From: JAWXVD01 sp044425705
Lineage (GTDB): Bacteria; Bacillota; Clostridia; Lachnospirales; Lachnospiraceae
Direction: 5' to 3'
DNA length: 31,520 nucleotides
Assembly (NCBI GenBank): GCA_044425705.1
Contig: JAWXVD010000030.1
Location: 1-31,520, forward strand
Part shown: in pieces, positions 1 to 9,013 of the stretch
Position numbering within the stretch: position 1 is the stretch's first letter
Layout of the letters: each line of letters starts with the position of its first letter
The notes under the pieces: generated by a model
Told to the model about the DNA's origin: nothing
The model's input: the letters and a program-made list of their open reading frames with translations, nothing else
Database searches by the model: none
Translations under genes and position numbers: made by a program

Positions 1-21
1 TATTAATCGCATTTAATTCTA

Positions 22-50
22 TTGATGTTTTTGTCCTACTATGTTATTCT
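22..50 (+). promoter_or_regulatory. Candidate promoter of the AAA+/DUF4143 ATPase gene
   Basis: TTGATG (22-27) and TATTCT (45-50) are separated by 17 bp. A TGT triplet directly before the -10 makes it an extended -10. It lies about 20 bp ahead of the GTG start, so the gene can be transcribed alone. Confidence 0.5.
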
Positions 51-71
51 AATTAAAACGATGGAGAGGAA

Positions 72-1280
72 GTGGTAGATATAGTTATAAGAGAGCAGTA
101 TTTACAGCAAATTAGACCATTTTATCATTCTGAAATGATAAAAGTAATCACTGGAATCAGACGTTGTGGAAAATCTACAATCATGAAACAAATTATTGAA
201 GAATTACAAGAGGCGGGAATTACAAAAGAACATATTTTATATATTAATTTTGAAGACTACCAATATAGAAAAATTAGTAATCCAGATGCATTATATCAAT
301 ATGTTGAAGAATATATTACCACAGTAGATCAATATTACTTATTGCTAGATGAGATACAAAATGTAGATGAATTTGAACTTGTTGTTAATTCATTTCGGGC
401 AACGCATAATATTAGTATCTTTATTACTGGCTCTAATTCTAAATTATTGTCGGGAGAATTAGCTACACATCTTAGTGGTAGAACAGTGTCTTTTCGCGTT
501 ATGCCATTTAGTTTTCATGAATATCTTACATTGAAAGAACAAGAAGAATCAGTGAAAACAGTAGATGAGATGTTGATTGAATATATGACATGGGGAGGTT
601 TTCCCTTAGTTGCAAAAGCCAATGATATAGATAGTAAGCAAGTACTCTTATCGAATATTTATGATTCGGTAGTATTGAAAGACATTGTTATGAGAAACAA
701 AATTGCATCTCCTATGGCTCTAGAAAAAGTATTGAATTATGTAGTGGCGAATTCATCTATAACCATATCAGGTAATAAAATAGCAACATCATTAAGTGAT
801 GAATCACAAGTTGTTTCAGCACCTACAGTATATGAATATTTACGATATATAACAGAAGCATGTGTATGTGATAAAGTCTCAAGATATGACATTAGAGGAA
901 AGAAGATGTTGGCCTATGAACAAAAGACTTACGTGTGTGACTTGGGATTTTTTCATATTAGAAAAAATAGAGTAAAAGACGAGTATAATTATATTATGGA
1001 AACATTATGTTATAATGAGTTGGTTGCTAGAGGATATCAAGTATATATAGGGAAAACATATAAGGGTGAAGTGGATTTTATTGCTACGAAGGGTGAAGAA
1101 AAATTTTATGTGCAAGTTGCGTATTATTTAAGTGATGAACAGGTCATACAACGAGAATTTGGAGCCTATGAGTGTATTGTGGATAATTATCCTAAGTATG
1201 TGATTTCTATGGATAAAATATGCTTATCAAGAGATGGTATTATTCATAAGAATGTGATTGATTTTTTATTACAAAAATAA
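72..1280 (+). CDS. AAA+ ATPase with C-terminal DUF4143 domain
   Basis: This 402-residue protein belongs to the widespread ATP-binding AAA_14/DUF4143 family, whose cellular role is not established. The Walker A motif is GIRRCGKST (residues 28-36) and Walker B is LLLDEIQ with D93 and E94. An FITGSNSKLL sensor-like segment lies near residue 117. The C-terminal half matches the DUF4143 layout and ends with an EVDFIA...FYVQVAY stretch. That stretch resembles a PD-(D/E)XK nuclease core, but Q and A-Y stand where acidic and lysine residues would be expected, so nuclease activity is doubtful. The start is GTG with GGAGAGG at 63-69; the ATG at 61 runs into a stop after five codons. No toxin, antitoxin or defence partner is adjacent. 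It is probably an accessory gene. Confidence 0.85.
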   Translation: MVDIVIREQYLQQIRPFYHSEMIKVITGIRRCGKSTIMKQIIEELQEAGITKEHILYINFEDYQYRKISNPDALYQYVEEYITTVDQYYLLLDEIQNVDEFELVVNSFRATHNISIFITGSNSKLLSGELATHLSGRTVSFRVMPFSFHEYLTLKEQEESVKTVDEMLIEYMTWGGFPLVAKANDIDSKQVLLSNIYDSVVLKDIVMRNKIASPMALEKVLNYVVANSSITISGNKIATSLSDESQVVSAPTVYEYLRYITEACVCDKVSRYDIRGKKMLAYEQKTYVCDLGFFHIRKNRVKDEYNYIMETLCYNELVARGYQVYIGKTYKGEVDFIATKGEEKFYVQVAYYLSDEQVIQREFGAYECIVDNYPKYVISMDKICLSRDGIIHKNVIDFLLQK

Positions 1281-1396
1281 CCAGTTCATCATAATTTAAT
1301 AAGATAGAATATAGAAAAATCTAGAATAGTAAAAAGAAATATAGTAAAATATAGGGATAAATGTTACCAGACTACGAGAAAGGGATGGTTATTAAT

Positions 1397-2530
1397 ATGA
1401 TAATAAAAAATGCAAGTGTTTATACAGAAGAGGGAAATTTTGTTGTAAAAGATATTTATGTGGAGGGCAATCAGTTTGTTGAAGGTATGGCAGAGGTATC
1501 CGATACTGAAGTGATTGACGGGACAGGTTGTTATGCCATTCCTGGTTTAACAGACCTTCATTTTCATGGTTGTGTAGGCTATGATTTTTGCGATGGTACG
1601 ATAGAAGCCATTACAAAAATTGCAGAATATGAAGCTAGTGTAGGTGTGACAAATATTGTACCAGCGACTATGACTTTGGCGGAAGATGTATTGTTGAATA
1701 TTTGTGAAACAGCAGCCAAATATAATGCTGGTAATGCAAGTGAAAAAGGAGCAGACCTTTGTGGAATCAATATGGAAGGTCCGTTTTTGGCACCTAAGAA
1801 AAAAGGCGCACAAAATGGAGCGTATTTGGCATTGCCTAATGTTGCTATGTTTGATAGATTAAACGAAGCATCAGGACATATGATTAAATTAGTAGCCATT
1901 GCACCAGAAATAGAAGGTGCTATGGAATTTATTGAGGAAGTAAAGGATAGAACCGTATTATCGTTGGCCCATACTTTAGCTAATTATGACATAGCAGCAG
2001 AGGCATTCGATAAAGGGTTAACACACGTTACTCATTTATATAATGCGATGAATATGTTTATGCATCGAGATCCAGGTCCAATTGGTGCGGCAGCTGATAA
2101 AGGTGGAGAAGTAGAATTGATTTGTGATGGTGTACACATTCATCCATCCACTGTACGTACTACCTTTAAAATGTTTGATCAAGATAAAATTATTTTAATC
2201 AGCGATAGCATGATGGCAACAGGCTTAGATGATGGTATGTATTCATTAGGTGGACAAGCAGTAAAGGTGGTTGGAAATCTGGCAACATTAGAAAGTGGAA
2301 CCATTGCAGGAAGTGCTACAAACTTAATGGATTGTGTACGAGTGGCAGTAAAAGATATGGGAATTCCATTAGAAGCAGCAATCCAATGTGCAGCAGTTAA
2401 CTCGGCAAAAAGTGTAGGGATTTATGATCAGTACGGAAGTATTACAGATGGAAAGATAGCTAATGTTGTACTGTTGAATCAAGATGACTTGTCATTGAAA
2501 AGTGTGATTTTAAGAGGAAAAGTTTTATGA
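1397..2530 (+). CDS. nagA: N-acetylglucosamine-6-phosphate deacetylase
   Basis: NagA removes acetate from GlcNAc-6-phosphate to give glucosamine-6-phosphate, in cytoplasmic amino-sugar and cell-wall recycling. The amidohydrolase landmarks are present in order: HFHG, the metal ligand Glu in INMEGPF, His in LAHTLANY, His in THLYNAMN, the CDGVHIHP loop, and the catalytic Asp in LISDSMMATG. I place the start at 1397 (MIIKNASVYTEEG), which matches the usual NagA N-terminus and has GAAAGGG about 12 bases upstream; this gives 377 residues. An in-frame ATG at 1361 would add 12 residues. The stop overlaps the next gene by ATGA. No nagB is in view, so the pathway partner lies elsewhere. Confidence 0.92.
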   Translation: MIIKNASVYTEEGNFVVKDIYVEGNQFVEGMAEVSDTEVIDGTGCYAIPGLTDLHFHGCVGYDFCDGTIEAITKIAEYEASVGVTNIVPATMTLAEDVLLNICETAAKYNAGNASEKGADLCGINMEGPFLAPKKKGAQNGAYLALPNVAMFDRLNEASGHMIKLVAIAPEIEGAMEFIEEVKDRTVLSLAHTLANYDIAAEAFDKGLTHVTHLYNAMNMFMHRDPGPIGAAADKGGEVELICDGVHIHPSTVRTTFKMFDQDKIILISDSMMATGLDDGMYSLGGQAVKVVGNLATLESGTIAGSATNLMDCVRVAVKDMGIPLEAAIQCAAVNSAKSVGIYDQYGSITDGKIANVVLLNQDDLSLKSVILRGKVL

Positions 2531-2850
2531 CATGTAAAGATGCTGAAAAAATGATACCAGTTTTTTTAAAACAAGAGCTAAACAACAAAACCATGAAGGA
2601 ATTTTTAAAGCATGTAGAAACATGTGAGAATTGCAAAGAAGAACTGAGTATCCAGTATTTAGTGATGGCAGGAACGGTAATACTAGAAACGGGAAACAGC
2701 TTTGATTTAAATGAAGAGTTAGAAAATATGATTGCTGAAGCAAAAAAAGGTTTAAAACAAAAAAGAATACTAACCATTGGTTTGTATTTGTTTGAGATTT
2801 GTGCCATTGCAGCTGTAATCGGAATATTATTGGCGGTGATTTTTGGATGA
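2527..2850 (+). CDS. Small zinc-finger (zf-HC2-like) single-pass membrane protein
   Basis: This 107-residue protein has an N-terminal CxxxA...HVETCENC segment (C3, H29, C33, C36), matching the zinc-binding anti-sigma (zf-HC2) pattern. One hydrophobic helix (about 84-106) ends the protein, so the zinc domain should face the cytoplasm. Such proteins are often anti-sigma factors, but no ECF sigma gene is adjacent, so the partner is unknown. The start ATG overlaps the nagA stop (ATGA) and its own stop overlaps the polA start (ATGA), so translation of the three genes is probably coupled. Confidence 0.75.
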   Translation: MTCKDAEKMIPVFLKQELNNKTMKEFLKHVETCENCKEELSIQYLVMAGTVILETGNSFDLNEELENMIAEAKKGLKQKRILTIGLYLFEICAIAAVIGILLAVIFG

Positions 2851-5561
2851 ATAAAAAATTAGTTTTAATCGATGGACATAGTATATTAAATAGAGCATTT
2901 TATGGAGTACCAGACCTTACAAATGCGGAAGGATTGCATACAAATGCAGTTTATGGCTTTTTGAATATTTTATTTAAGCTATTAGAAGAGGAACAGGCAG
3001 ATTATCTGTCTGTTGCTTTTGACGTAAAGGCACCTACCTTTAGACATGAAATTTTTGCTGATTATAAAGGCACTAGAAAAGGGATGCCAGAGGAATTAAG
3101 AGAGCAAGTACCGATTATGAAAGAGGTGCTACAAGCCATGGGTGTGCAAATCATGGAACAGCCTGGTCTAGAAGCTGATGATATTTTAGGGACTATTGCG
3201 AAACGAGCTGAAAAAGAGGGGATTGCAGTATCCTTAGTTTCAGGTGATAGAGATTTGTTGCAAGTGGCAACGGACCAAATCAAGATTAGAATACCGAAAA
3301 CAAAAGGTGGTAAGACAGAAATTGAAGACTATTATGCAGCAGATGTAGTTGATAAATATCAAGTTACACCATTGCAATTTATCGATTTGAAAGCATTAAT
3401 GGGCGATACGGCAGATAATATTCCAGGTGTACCTAAGGTTGGAGAAAAGACTGCTACTAGCTTAATGGTGGAATATGGATCCATAGAAGCAATCTATGAA
3501 CATGTAGAAGAAATTACGAAAAAGAGTATTAAAGAATCTTTGAAAAGTAATCGAGAATTAGCAGATTTAAGTAAAGTATTGGCTACTATTAATGTAGATA
3601 GCCCTATTTCTTATGAAATAGAAAATATGAAACTAGAAAATTTGTATACAGAAGATGCGTATAAATTATTTAAGAGACTGGAGTTGAAAAATTTATTGAA
3701 GCGTTTTGAAATGGATGCAGTGGTTGTTAATAATCAGAAAGAATACTTTCAATTTATTTCATCGGCAGAAGAAGCAAATGCCATCTTTGAGAAGGCAGGG
3801 CAACAGAATGCAGTTAGTTTTTATGTGATAGAGGATCATTTGAAAGCAAAACCTAAAAAAATTGCAGTGCAAATGGAATTATTTCGAGAGATTGAAGAAG
3901 TGGACATCGCCCCTTATCATGATATGGTAGCACTTTCCCTGGGTTTGTCGGATACAGAAATTTACGTGTTTATTCCTAATGGGGAGATGGATTCAGCATT
4001 TTTAGTGGAAAAGCTGAATTTGCTGAAAAATGTTGTTGATGTGATTACATTTGATTGTAAAAAACAGTACAAATATTTATACGTAGAACAAACAGACAAG
4101 ATTTTTGATGCTCTGATTGGAGCGTATTTAATAAATCCATTGAAAAATGATTATACAATTGCGGATATAGCAAATGAATATTTAGGACTTTTCATTTCAG
4201 ATAGAGCTACCTTATTTCAAAAAGAATCATTACAGTCTGCCATATTGGACAAGAAAGAAGTGTTCTTAGAGTATGCAGGATTTTTTGCTTATGTGCTATT
4301 AAAAAGTAAAGTTTTAATTGAAGAAAAATTAAAAGAACAAGACATGTTATCATTGTTCCGAACCATAGAAATGCCATTATCTTTAGTACTCTATGAAATG
4401 GAGCAAGAAGGAATTCATGTACAAAAAGAAGAATTACGAGTATATGGAGAGTCTTTGGTTGCAAGGATTACAGAATTAGAACAAGATATATATCAAAATG
4501 CAGGTGTTACCTTTAATATCAATTCACCAAAGCAATTGGGAGAAATCTTGTTTGAAAAGTTACAATTACCAGGTGGAAAGAAAACGAAAACAGGTTATTC
4601 CACAGCTGTAGATGTATTGGAAAAATTAAGTGGTGACCATAAAATTGTAGCAGATGTATTAGAGTATAGAGGATTGGCAAAATTAAAATCTACTTATGCA
4701 GAAGGGCTTGCAACTTGTATCAAAGAAGATGGTAAAATTCATACCACATTCAATCAAACGATTACAGCTACAGGAAGAATTAGCTCTACTGAACCAAACT
4801 TACAAAATATTCCTATGAGGACAGAATTAGGAAGAAGCATTCGTAAAGTATTTGTACCAAGTGAGGGGTGCGTTTTGGCGGATGCCGATTATTCACAAAT
4901 TGAATTGCGTCTGTTAGCGCATATTTCAGGTGATCAGGAGTTAATTGAAGCTTATAAAATGGATGCTGATATTCATAAAATCACGGCATCAAAAGTATTC
5001 CATACTCCATTTGATGAAGTGACAGATTTACAAAGAAGAAATGCGAAGGCTGTAAACTTTGGTATTGTTTATGGAATCAGTTCTTTCGGATTAAGTCAAG
5101 ATTTGAGTATCACGAGAAAAGAAGCAGATACCTACATCAAACAATATTTTGAAACCTATCCTGATGTAAAAAAATTCTTGGATTTCATTGTGGAAGATGC
5201 GAAAGAAAAAGGATATGTGACTACTTTATTCGGAAGAAGACGTCCGATTCCTGAATTATCCTCTAGTAATTTTATGCAACGTTCTTTTGGAGAAAGGGTT
5301 GCTATGAATTCACCAATTCAAGGGACAGCTGCAGACATTATGAAGATTGCTATGATACGTGTATATGATGCGTTAAAAGAAAAAAATCTTAAGGCTAAGT
5401 TGATTTTACAGGTTCATGATGAATTAGTCATCGATACACCCCTAGAAGAAGTGGAAATCGTAAAAGAAATATTAACAGATGAAATGAAATATGCAGCAGA
5501 CTTAATGGTATCGTTGGAAGTGGATTTACATGTAGGAAATACTTGGTACGAGGCTAAGTAA
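2847..5561 (+). CDS. polA: DNA polymerase I
   Basis: PolA fills gaps and removes RNA primers during replication and repair. At 904 residues it has the full layout. The 5' nuclease domain (about 1-290) starts LVLIDGHSILNRAF and carries ADDILG and SGDRD motifs. A 3'-5' exonuclease-like domain spans about 300-480, and the polymerase about 500-904. Polymerase motif A is DADYSQIELR (near 678), motif B is RRNAKAVNFGIVYG, and motif C is VHDEL (near 855). The exonuclease domain lacks the DxE, the NxxYD and the YxxxD aspartates, so proofreading is probably lost, as in other Firmicutes PolA. The start is the ATG at 2847 with GGTGA 8 bases upstream. An upstream in-frame ATG at 2799 would prepend 16 residues read from inside the preceding gene and is rejected. 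Confidence 0.97.
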   Translation: MNKKLVLIDGHSILNRAFYGVPDLTNAEGLHTNAVYGFLNILFKLLEEEQADYLSVAFDVKAPTFRHEIFADYKGTRKGMPEELREQVPIMKEVLQAMGVQIMEQPGLEADDILGTIAKRAEKEGIAVSLVSGDRDLLQVATDQIKIRIPKTKGGKTEIEDYYAADVVDKYQVTPLQFIDLKALMGDTADNIPGVPKVGEKTATSLMVEYGSIEAIYEHVEEITKKSIKESLKSNRELADLSKVLATINVDSPISYEIENMKLENLYTEDAYKLFKRLELKNLLKRFEMDAVVVNNQKEYFQFISSAEEANAIFEKAGQQNAVSFYVIEDHLKAKPKKIAVQMELFREIEEVDIAPYHDMVALSLGLSDTEIYVFIPNGEMDSAFLVEKLNLLKNVVDVITFDCKKQYKYLYVEQTDKIFDALIGAYLINPLKNDYTIADIANEYLGLFISDRATLFQKESLQSAILDKKEVFLEYAGFFAYVLLKSKVLIEEKLKEQDMLSLFRTIEMPLSLVLYEMEQEGIHVQKEELRVYGESLVARITELEQDIYQNAGVTFNINSPKQLGEILFEKLQLPGGKKTKTGYSTAVDVLEKLSGDHKIVADVLEYRGLAKLKSTYAEGLATCIKEDGKIHTTFNQTITATGRISSTEPNLQNIPMRTELGRSIRKVFVPSEGCVLADADYSQIELRLLAHISGDQELIEAYKMDADIHKITASKVFHTPFDEVTDLQRRNAKAVNFGIVYGISSFGLSQDLSITRKEADTYIKQYFETYPDVKKFLDFIVEDAKEKGYVTTLFGRRRPIPELSSSNFMQRSFGERVAMNSPIQGTAADIMKIAMIRVYDALKEKNLKAKLILQVHDELVIDTPLEEVEIVKEILTDEMKYAADLMVSLEVDLHVGNTWYEAK

Positions 5562-5654
5562 ATTCACAGTATTATAAAAATGAGATAGCCATATATAAAT
5601 ATAGTTTGAACTAGAACAGAAAGTGATTGAAAGAATAACAGAAGGACATGGCAA

Positions 5655-6254
5655 ATGAAAACAATTGGAATTACAGGTGGTGTTGGTGCTGGAAAGTCAC
5701 AAGTTTTGCAATATGTAAAAGACTCTTTCTGTGCCAAAATCATCATGGCAGATGAAGTGGCACATCTAGTAAAAGAGCCAGGAAAAGTGTGTTATGTGCA
5801 ATTGTGTGAATTATTAGGAAATGAAATTTTATATCAAGATGGAAAGATTGATAAAGGACTGATGGCAGAAAAAATTTTTGCGAATAAAGATTTGTTATCA
5901 AAAGTCAATGACATTATCCATCCAGCTGTAAAAAATTATATTGTAGAGCAGATTGCTATAGAAAAGGAAAAGAATGAAATTGAATTTTTATTCATTGAAG
6001 CAGCCTTATTGATTGAAAGTGGTTATGTACAAATAGTTGATGAGCTATGGTATATTTATGCAGACCGAAAAGTGCGACAAACTAGATTGCAAGAATCTAG
6101 AAATTACAGTATTGAAAAAATTGAACAGATTATGGCAAAACAATTGTCGGAAGAAGAATATAGAAGACATTGCAGAGTCGTGATTGATAATAGTGGTCTC
6201 ATTACAGAGACATATAGACAAATAGAAGAAGTGCTAGGAGGATGTCAAAGTTGA
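5655..6254 (+). CDS. coaE: Dephospho-CoA kinase
   Basis: CoaE phosphorylates the ribose 3' hydroxyl of dephospho-CoA, the last step of coenzyme A synthesis. The protein opens with MKTIGITGGVGAGKS; the P-loop GGVGAGKS is residues 8-15. It keeps the DEVAHLV segment, the IHPAV motif and the FIEAALLIESG region of the CoA-binding lid. Its 199 residues are normal for the family. GAAGGA (5641-5646) lies 8 bases before the ATG. It follows polA by 93 bp, an order common in Firmicutes. Confidence 0.95.
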   Translation: MKTIGITGGVGAGKSQVLQYVKDSFCAKIIMADEVAHLVKEPGKVCYVQLCELLGNEILYQDGKIDKGLMAEKIFANKDLLSKVNDIIHPAVKNYIVEQIAIEKEKNEIEFLFIEAALLIESGYVQIVDELWYIYADRKVRQTRLQESRNYSIEKIEQIMAKQLSEEEYRRHCRVVIDNSGLITETYRQIEEVLGGCQS

Positions 6255-6314
6255 TTGACTGGAAAAAGAGTATTTGCAGTTTCAAATTTCACCCTTTTAT
6301 ACAAGAGGTGAAAG

Positions 6315-7112
6315 ATGAGACTTTGTAGTATTGCAAGTGGAAGCAGTGGAAACTGCATTTACATAGGAGCTAAGGATACCCATATTTTAGTAGATGCAGG
6401 CATTAGTGGGAAAAGAACCCGGTTGGGATTACAAGAATTGGGAGTGGACATTACTGATATTGATGGGATTATGGTTACACATGAACATAGTGATCACATT
6501 GGTGGACTAGGTGTACTTGCTAGAAAATATAAGTTGCCCATTTATGCAACGGAAAAAACTAAAGCTGCAATTTTATGTGCTAAATCAGTAGGTGAAATTG
6601 AACCAGAGTTGTTTAGAGTCATACATAGTGATGAGTCTTTTGTAGTAAAAGATATGACTTTAAATCCGGTGAAAATATCCCATGATGCTGTGGATCCAGT
6701 TGCCTTTCGCGTTATGTCGGATAATAAGAAAATAGGTATTGCTACAGATTTGGGTAATTATAATGATTATATTGTGGAAAGCTTTCAAGGAATGGACTGC
6801 CTTTTTTTAGAAGCGAATCATGATGTGAATATGTTACAAGTGGGTCCTTATTCTTATGCATTGAAACAAAGAGTTTTGGGAAATAAAGGACATTTGTCTA
6901 ATGTGATGGCGGGTAAGTTATTAGACCGATTATTGCATGATAAAATGAAGGGTGTTATTTTGGGGCATTTAAGTCATGAAAATAATATGCCCGAACTAGC
7001 TTATGAAACAGTGCGTCTAGAACTCACTACAGGCAATGGTGGGTACAAAAATGGAGATTTCCCGATTTGGGTAGCTAACCGCCATGAATTATCTAAAGTG
7101 ATAGATGTGTAG
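6315..7112 (+). CDS. MBL-fold metallohydrolase of the YycJ/WalJ type
   Basis: This 265-residue metallo-beta-lactamase-fold protein starts MRLCSIASGSSGNCIYIG, the signature N-terminus of the YycJ/WalJ group. The dinuclear metal motif THEHSDH is at residues 55-61 (H56, H58, D60, H61), with later ligands in IATDLGNY, LEANHD and LGHLSHEN. Family members act on DNA (5'-3' exonuclease activity has been reported for YycJ), which fits a place beside polA. It lies 60 bp after coaE with GAGGTG upstream of the ATG. The usual walRK two-component genes are not nearby. The family call is firm; the substrate in this organism is inferred. Confidence 0.88.
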   Translation: MRLCSIASGSSGNCIYIGAKDTHILVDAGISGKRTRLGLQELGVDITDIDGIMVTHEHSDHIGGLGVLARKYKLPIYATEKTKAAILCAKSVGEIEPELFRVIHSDESFVVKDMTLNPVKISHDAVDPVAFRVMSDNKKIGIATDLGNYNDYIVESFQGMDCLFLEANHDVNMLQVGPYSYALKQRVLGNKGHLSNVMAGKLLDRLLHDKMKGVILGHLSHENNMPELAYETVRLELTTGNGGYKNGDFPIWVANRHELSKVIDV

Positions 7113-7176
7113 CCGGTGTTACTGTTCGTTGTCACACTAAACTGTTCACTAATCATTAGTTTGTTTAAAATAAATG

Positions 7177-7205
7177 TTGAATTAAATAAAAAAGAATGGT
7201 AAATT
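7177..7205 (+). promoter_or_regulatory. Candidate promoter of the ACT/DUF711 gene pair
   Basis: TTGAAT (7177-7182) and TAAATT (7200-7205) are 17 bp apart, with TGG directly before the -10. The leader to the ACT gene would be about 75 bases. Confidence 0.4.
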
Positions 7206-7285
7206 TAAGAGGTTGTTAAATGTAATGATATTAGGGAGAGCAATCATTAATACATTGTAGCAGAAACGAGGAATGAGAGGAAAAT

Positions 7286-7558
7286 ATGAAAAAAACGATT
7301 ATTACAGTAGTAGGAAAAGATACAGTTGGAATTATTGCCAAAGTGTGTACATATTTGGCGGAGAATAAGGTTAATATTTTAGATATTTCACAGACCATTG
7401 TACAAGATTATTTTAATATGATGATGATTGTAGATATGAATCATACTGAAAAACCATTTGGAGATATTGCGGATGAATTGGCTGTGGTTGGAGAAGAAAT
7501 CGGTGTTCTCATTAAGTGTCAACGAGAAGATATATTTAATAAAATGCACAGAATATAA
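7286..7558 (+). CDS. ACT domain protein (UPF0237 family)
   Basis: This 90-residue protein is a single ACT domain: the N-terminal strand IITVVGKDTVGIIAKVCTYLAE is followed by NILDISQTIVQDYFNMMMIVDM. The GKDTVGI loop is the usual ligand-binding turn of GcvR-like ACT proteins. It almost always pairs with the downstream DUF711 (PFL-like) gene, as here (51 bp gap), so the two probably act together, perhaps with ACT sensing an amino acid. The ligand is unknown. GAGAGGA precedes the ATG. Confidence 0.92.
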   Translation: MKKTIITVVGKDTVGIIAKVCTYLAENKVNILDISQTIVQDYFNMMMIVDMNHTEKPFGDIADELAVVGEEIGVLIKCQREDIFNKMHRI

Positions 7559-7561
7559 ATG

Positions 7562-7587
7562 GTTACAGATCACGTGTGAATTGTAAC
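7562..7587. repeat. 26-bp dispersed palindrome, copy A
   Basis: This imperfect inverted repeat has outer arms GTTACAG and TTGTAAC and inner arms TCAC and GTGA. Related copies are at 13660-13685 and 21695-21720, and a diverged one at 13454-13479. It sits in the gap between the ACT gene and the DUF711 gene, so in the RNA it would fold between two cotranscribed cistrons. Confidence 0.7.
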
Positions 7588-7609
7588 TATAAATGAGAGA
7601 GAGGAAATT

Positions 7610-8974
7610 ATGTTAAATATATTTGAAGTAGCAGAAACAAATAAGATGATAGAGAAAGAAAATCTTGATGTAAGAACAATTACATTAGGGATTAGTTTAT
7701 TAGATTGTATCGACACAGATTTAGAAAAATTGAATCAAAATATTTATGATAAGATTTATCAGGCTGCCAAGGATTTGGTAAAAACAGGAGAAGAAATTTC
7801 TAGAGAATATGGTGTTCCTATTGTAAACAAGAGAATTTCAGTGACACCGATTGCTTTGGTTGGCGGAGCTGCTTGTAAAACGATAGAAGATTTTGCAACG
7901 ATTGCTATGACACTTGATAAGGTGGCACATGAAGTAGGAGTGAATTTTATTGGTGGATATTCGGCATTAGTATCTAAAGGTATGACACCTGCGGAAGAAT
8001 TATTGATTCGTTCTATTCCGTTAGCACTATCTAAAACAGAACGTGTCTGCAGTTCTATTAATTTAGGTTCAACAAAAACAGGTATCAATATGGATGCTGT
8101 GAAATTAATGGGTGAAGTGATTAAAGAAACGGCTGAATATACAAAAGAAATAGATTCTCTCGGTTGTGCAAAATTAGTAGTATTTTGTAATGCTCCAGAT
8201 GATAATCCGTTCATGGCAGGTGCATTTCATGGTGTGACAGAAGCAGATATGATTATCAATGTAGGTGTCAGTGGACCGGGTGTTGTTAAAACAGCTCTTG
8301 AAAAAGTACGAGGAGAAAGTTTTGAAGTGCTTTGTGAAACTATTAAGAAAACAGCCTTTAAGGTAACTAGAGTAGGACAATTAGTAGCTAAAGAAGCATC
8401 TAATCGTTTGGGGATTCCATTTGGTATTATCGATTTATCTCTTGCACCAACACCAGCAGTAGGAGATAGTGTGGCAGATATTTTATGTGAAATGGGATTA
8501 GAATATGTAGGTGCACCAGGTACAACAGCAGCACTTGCTTTGTTAAATGACCAAGTGAAAAAAGGTGGCGTTATGGCATCTTCATATGTAGGCGGTTTGA
8601 GTGGAGCTTTTATTCCAGTGAGTGAAGACCAAGGGATGATTGATGCGGTGGTAGCAGGTGCTCTTACCATAGAAAAGTTAGAAGCTATGACATGTGTATG
8701 CTCCGTAGGTCTTGATATGATAGCGATTCCAGGAGATACAAAAGCAAGTACTATTTCGGGTATGATTGCAGATGAATTAGCGATAGGAATGATTAACCAG
8801 AAGACAACTGCGGTGCGTATTATTCCTGTTATCGGAAAAGATGTGGGAGAAGTAGTTGAATTTGGTGGATTGCTAGGCTATGCACCAATTATGCCAGTAA
8901 ATCAATTTTCTTGCGAAGCATTTGTCAATCGCGGGGGACGTATTCCAGCACCAATTCATAGTTTTAAAAATTAA
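7610..8974 (+). CDS. PFL-like family protein (UPF0210/DUF711)
   Basis: This 454-residue protein of the UPF0210 family has a fold related to pyruvate formate-lyase, but no established reaction. The N-terminus (MLNIFEVAETNKMIEKENLDV) and the long, well-kept glycine-rich body, including KRISVTPIALVGG, INVGVSGPGVV, SLAPTPAVGDSVADIL and GAPGTTAALALLNDQVKKGG, match the family along its full length. There is no glycyl-radical loop, so it should not be called formate-lyase. GAGAGAGGA lies just upstream of the ATG. It pairs with the ACT gene before it and ends at a terminator shared with the convergent tmcAL. Confidence 0.92.
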   Translation: MLNIFEVAETNKMIEKENLDVRTITLGISLLDCIDTDLEKLNQNIYDKIYQAAKDLVKTGEEISREYGVPIVNKRISVTPIALVGGAACKTIEDFATIAMTLDKVAHEVGVNFIGGYSALVSKGMTPAEELLIRSIPLALSKTERVCSSINLGSTKTGINMDAVKLMGEVIKETAEYTKEIDSLGCAKLVVFCNAPDDNPFMAGAFHGVTEADMIINVGVSGPGVVKTALEKVRGESFEVLCETIKKTAFKVTRVGQLVAKEASNRLGIPFGIIDLSLAPTPAVGDSVADILCEMGLEYVGAPGTTAALALLNDQVKKGGVMASSYVGGLSGAFIPVSEDQGMIDAVVAGALTIEKLEAMTCVCSVGLDMIAIPGDTKASTISGMIADELAIGMINQKTTAVRIIPVIGKDVGEVVEFGGLLGYAPIMPVNQFSCEAFVNRGGRIPAPIHSFKN

Positions 8975-8980
8975 AAATTT

Positions 8981-9013
8981 GGCTATGTGGAAAACTTTAA
9001 TTTTCACATAGCC
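8981..9013. terminator. Bidirectional hairpin terminator between DUF711 and tmcAL
   Basis: GGCTATGTGGAAAA pairs with TTTTCACATAGCC, with one bulged base and a short loop. A-rich DNA precedes it and T-rich DNA follows, so it can end transcripts from both sides. The tmcAL stop codon (8997-8999) falls in the loop, and the last tmcAL codons form one arm. Confidence 0.75.

Noticed and set aside
7143..7160. Short palindrome ACTAATCATTAGT after the WalJ-like gene
   Set aside because: It is only 6 bp per arm with no T-run; AT-rich DNA yields such palindromes by chance.
7759..8670. Two long minus-strand open frames inside the DUF711 gene
   Set aside because: They mirror a strongly conserved plus-strand coding gene and have no ribosome sites or recognisable domains.
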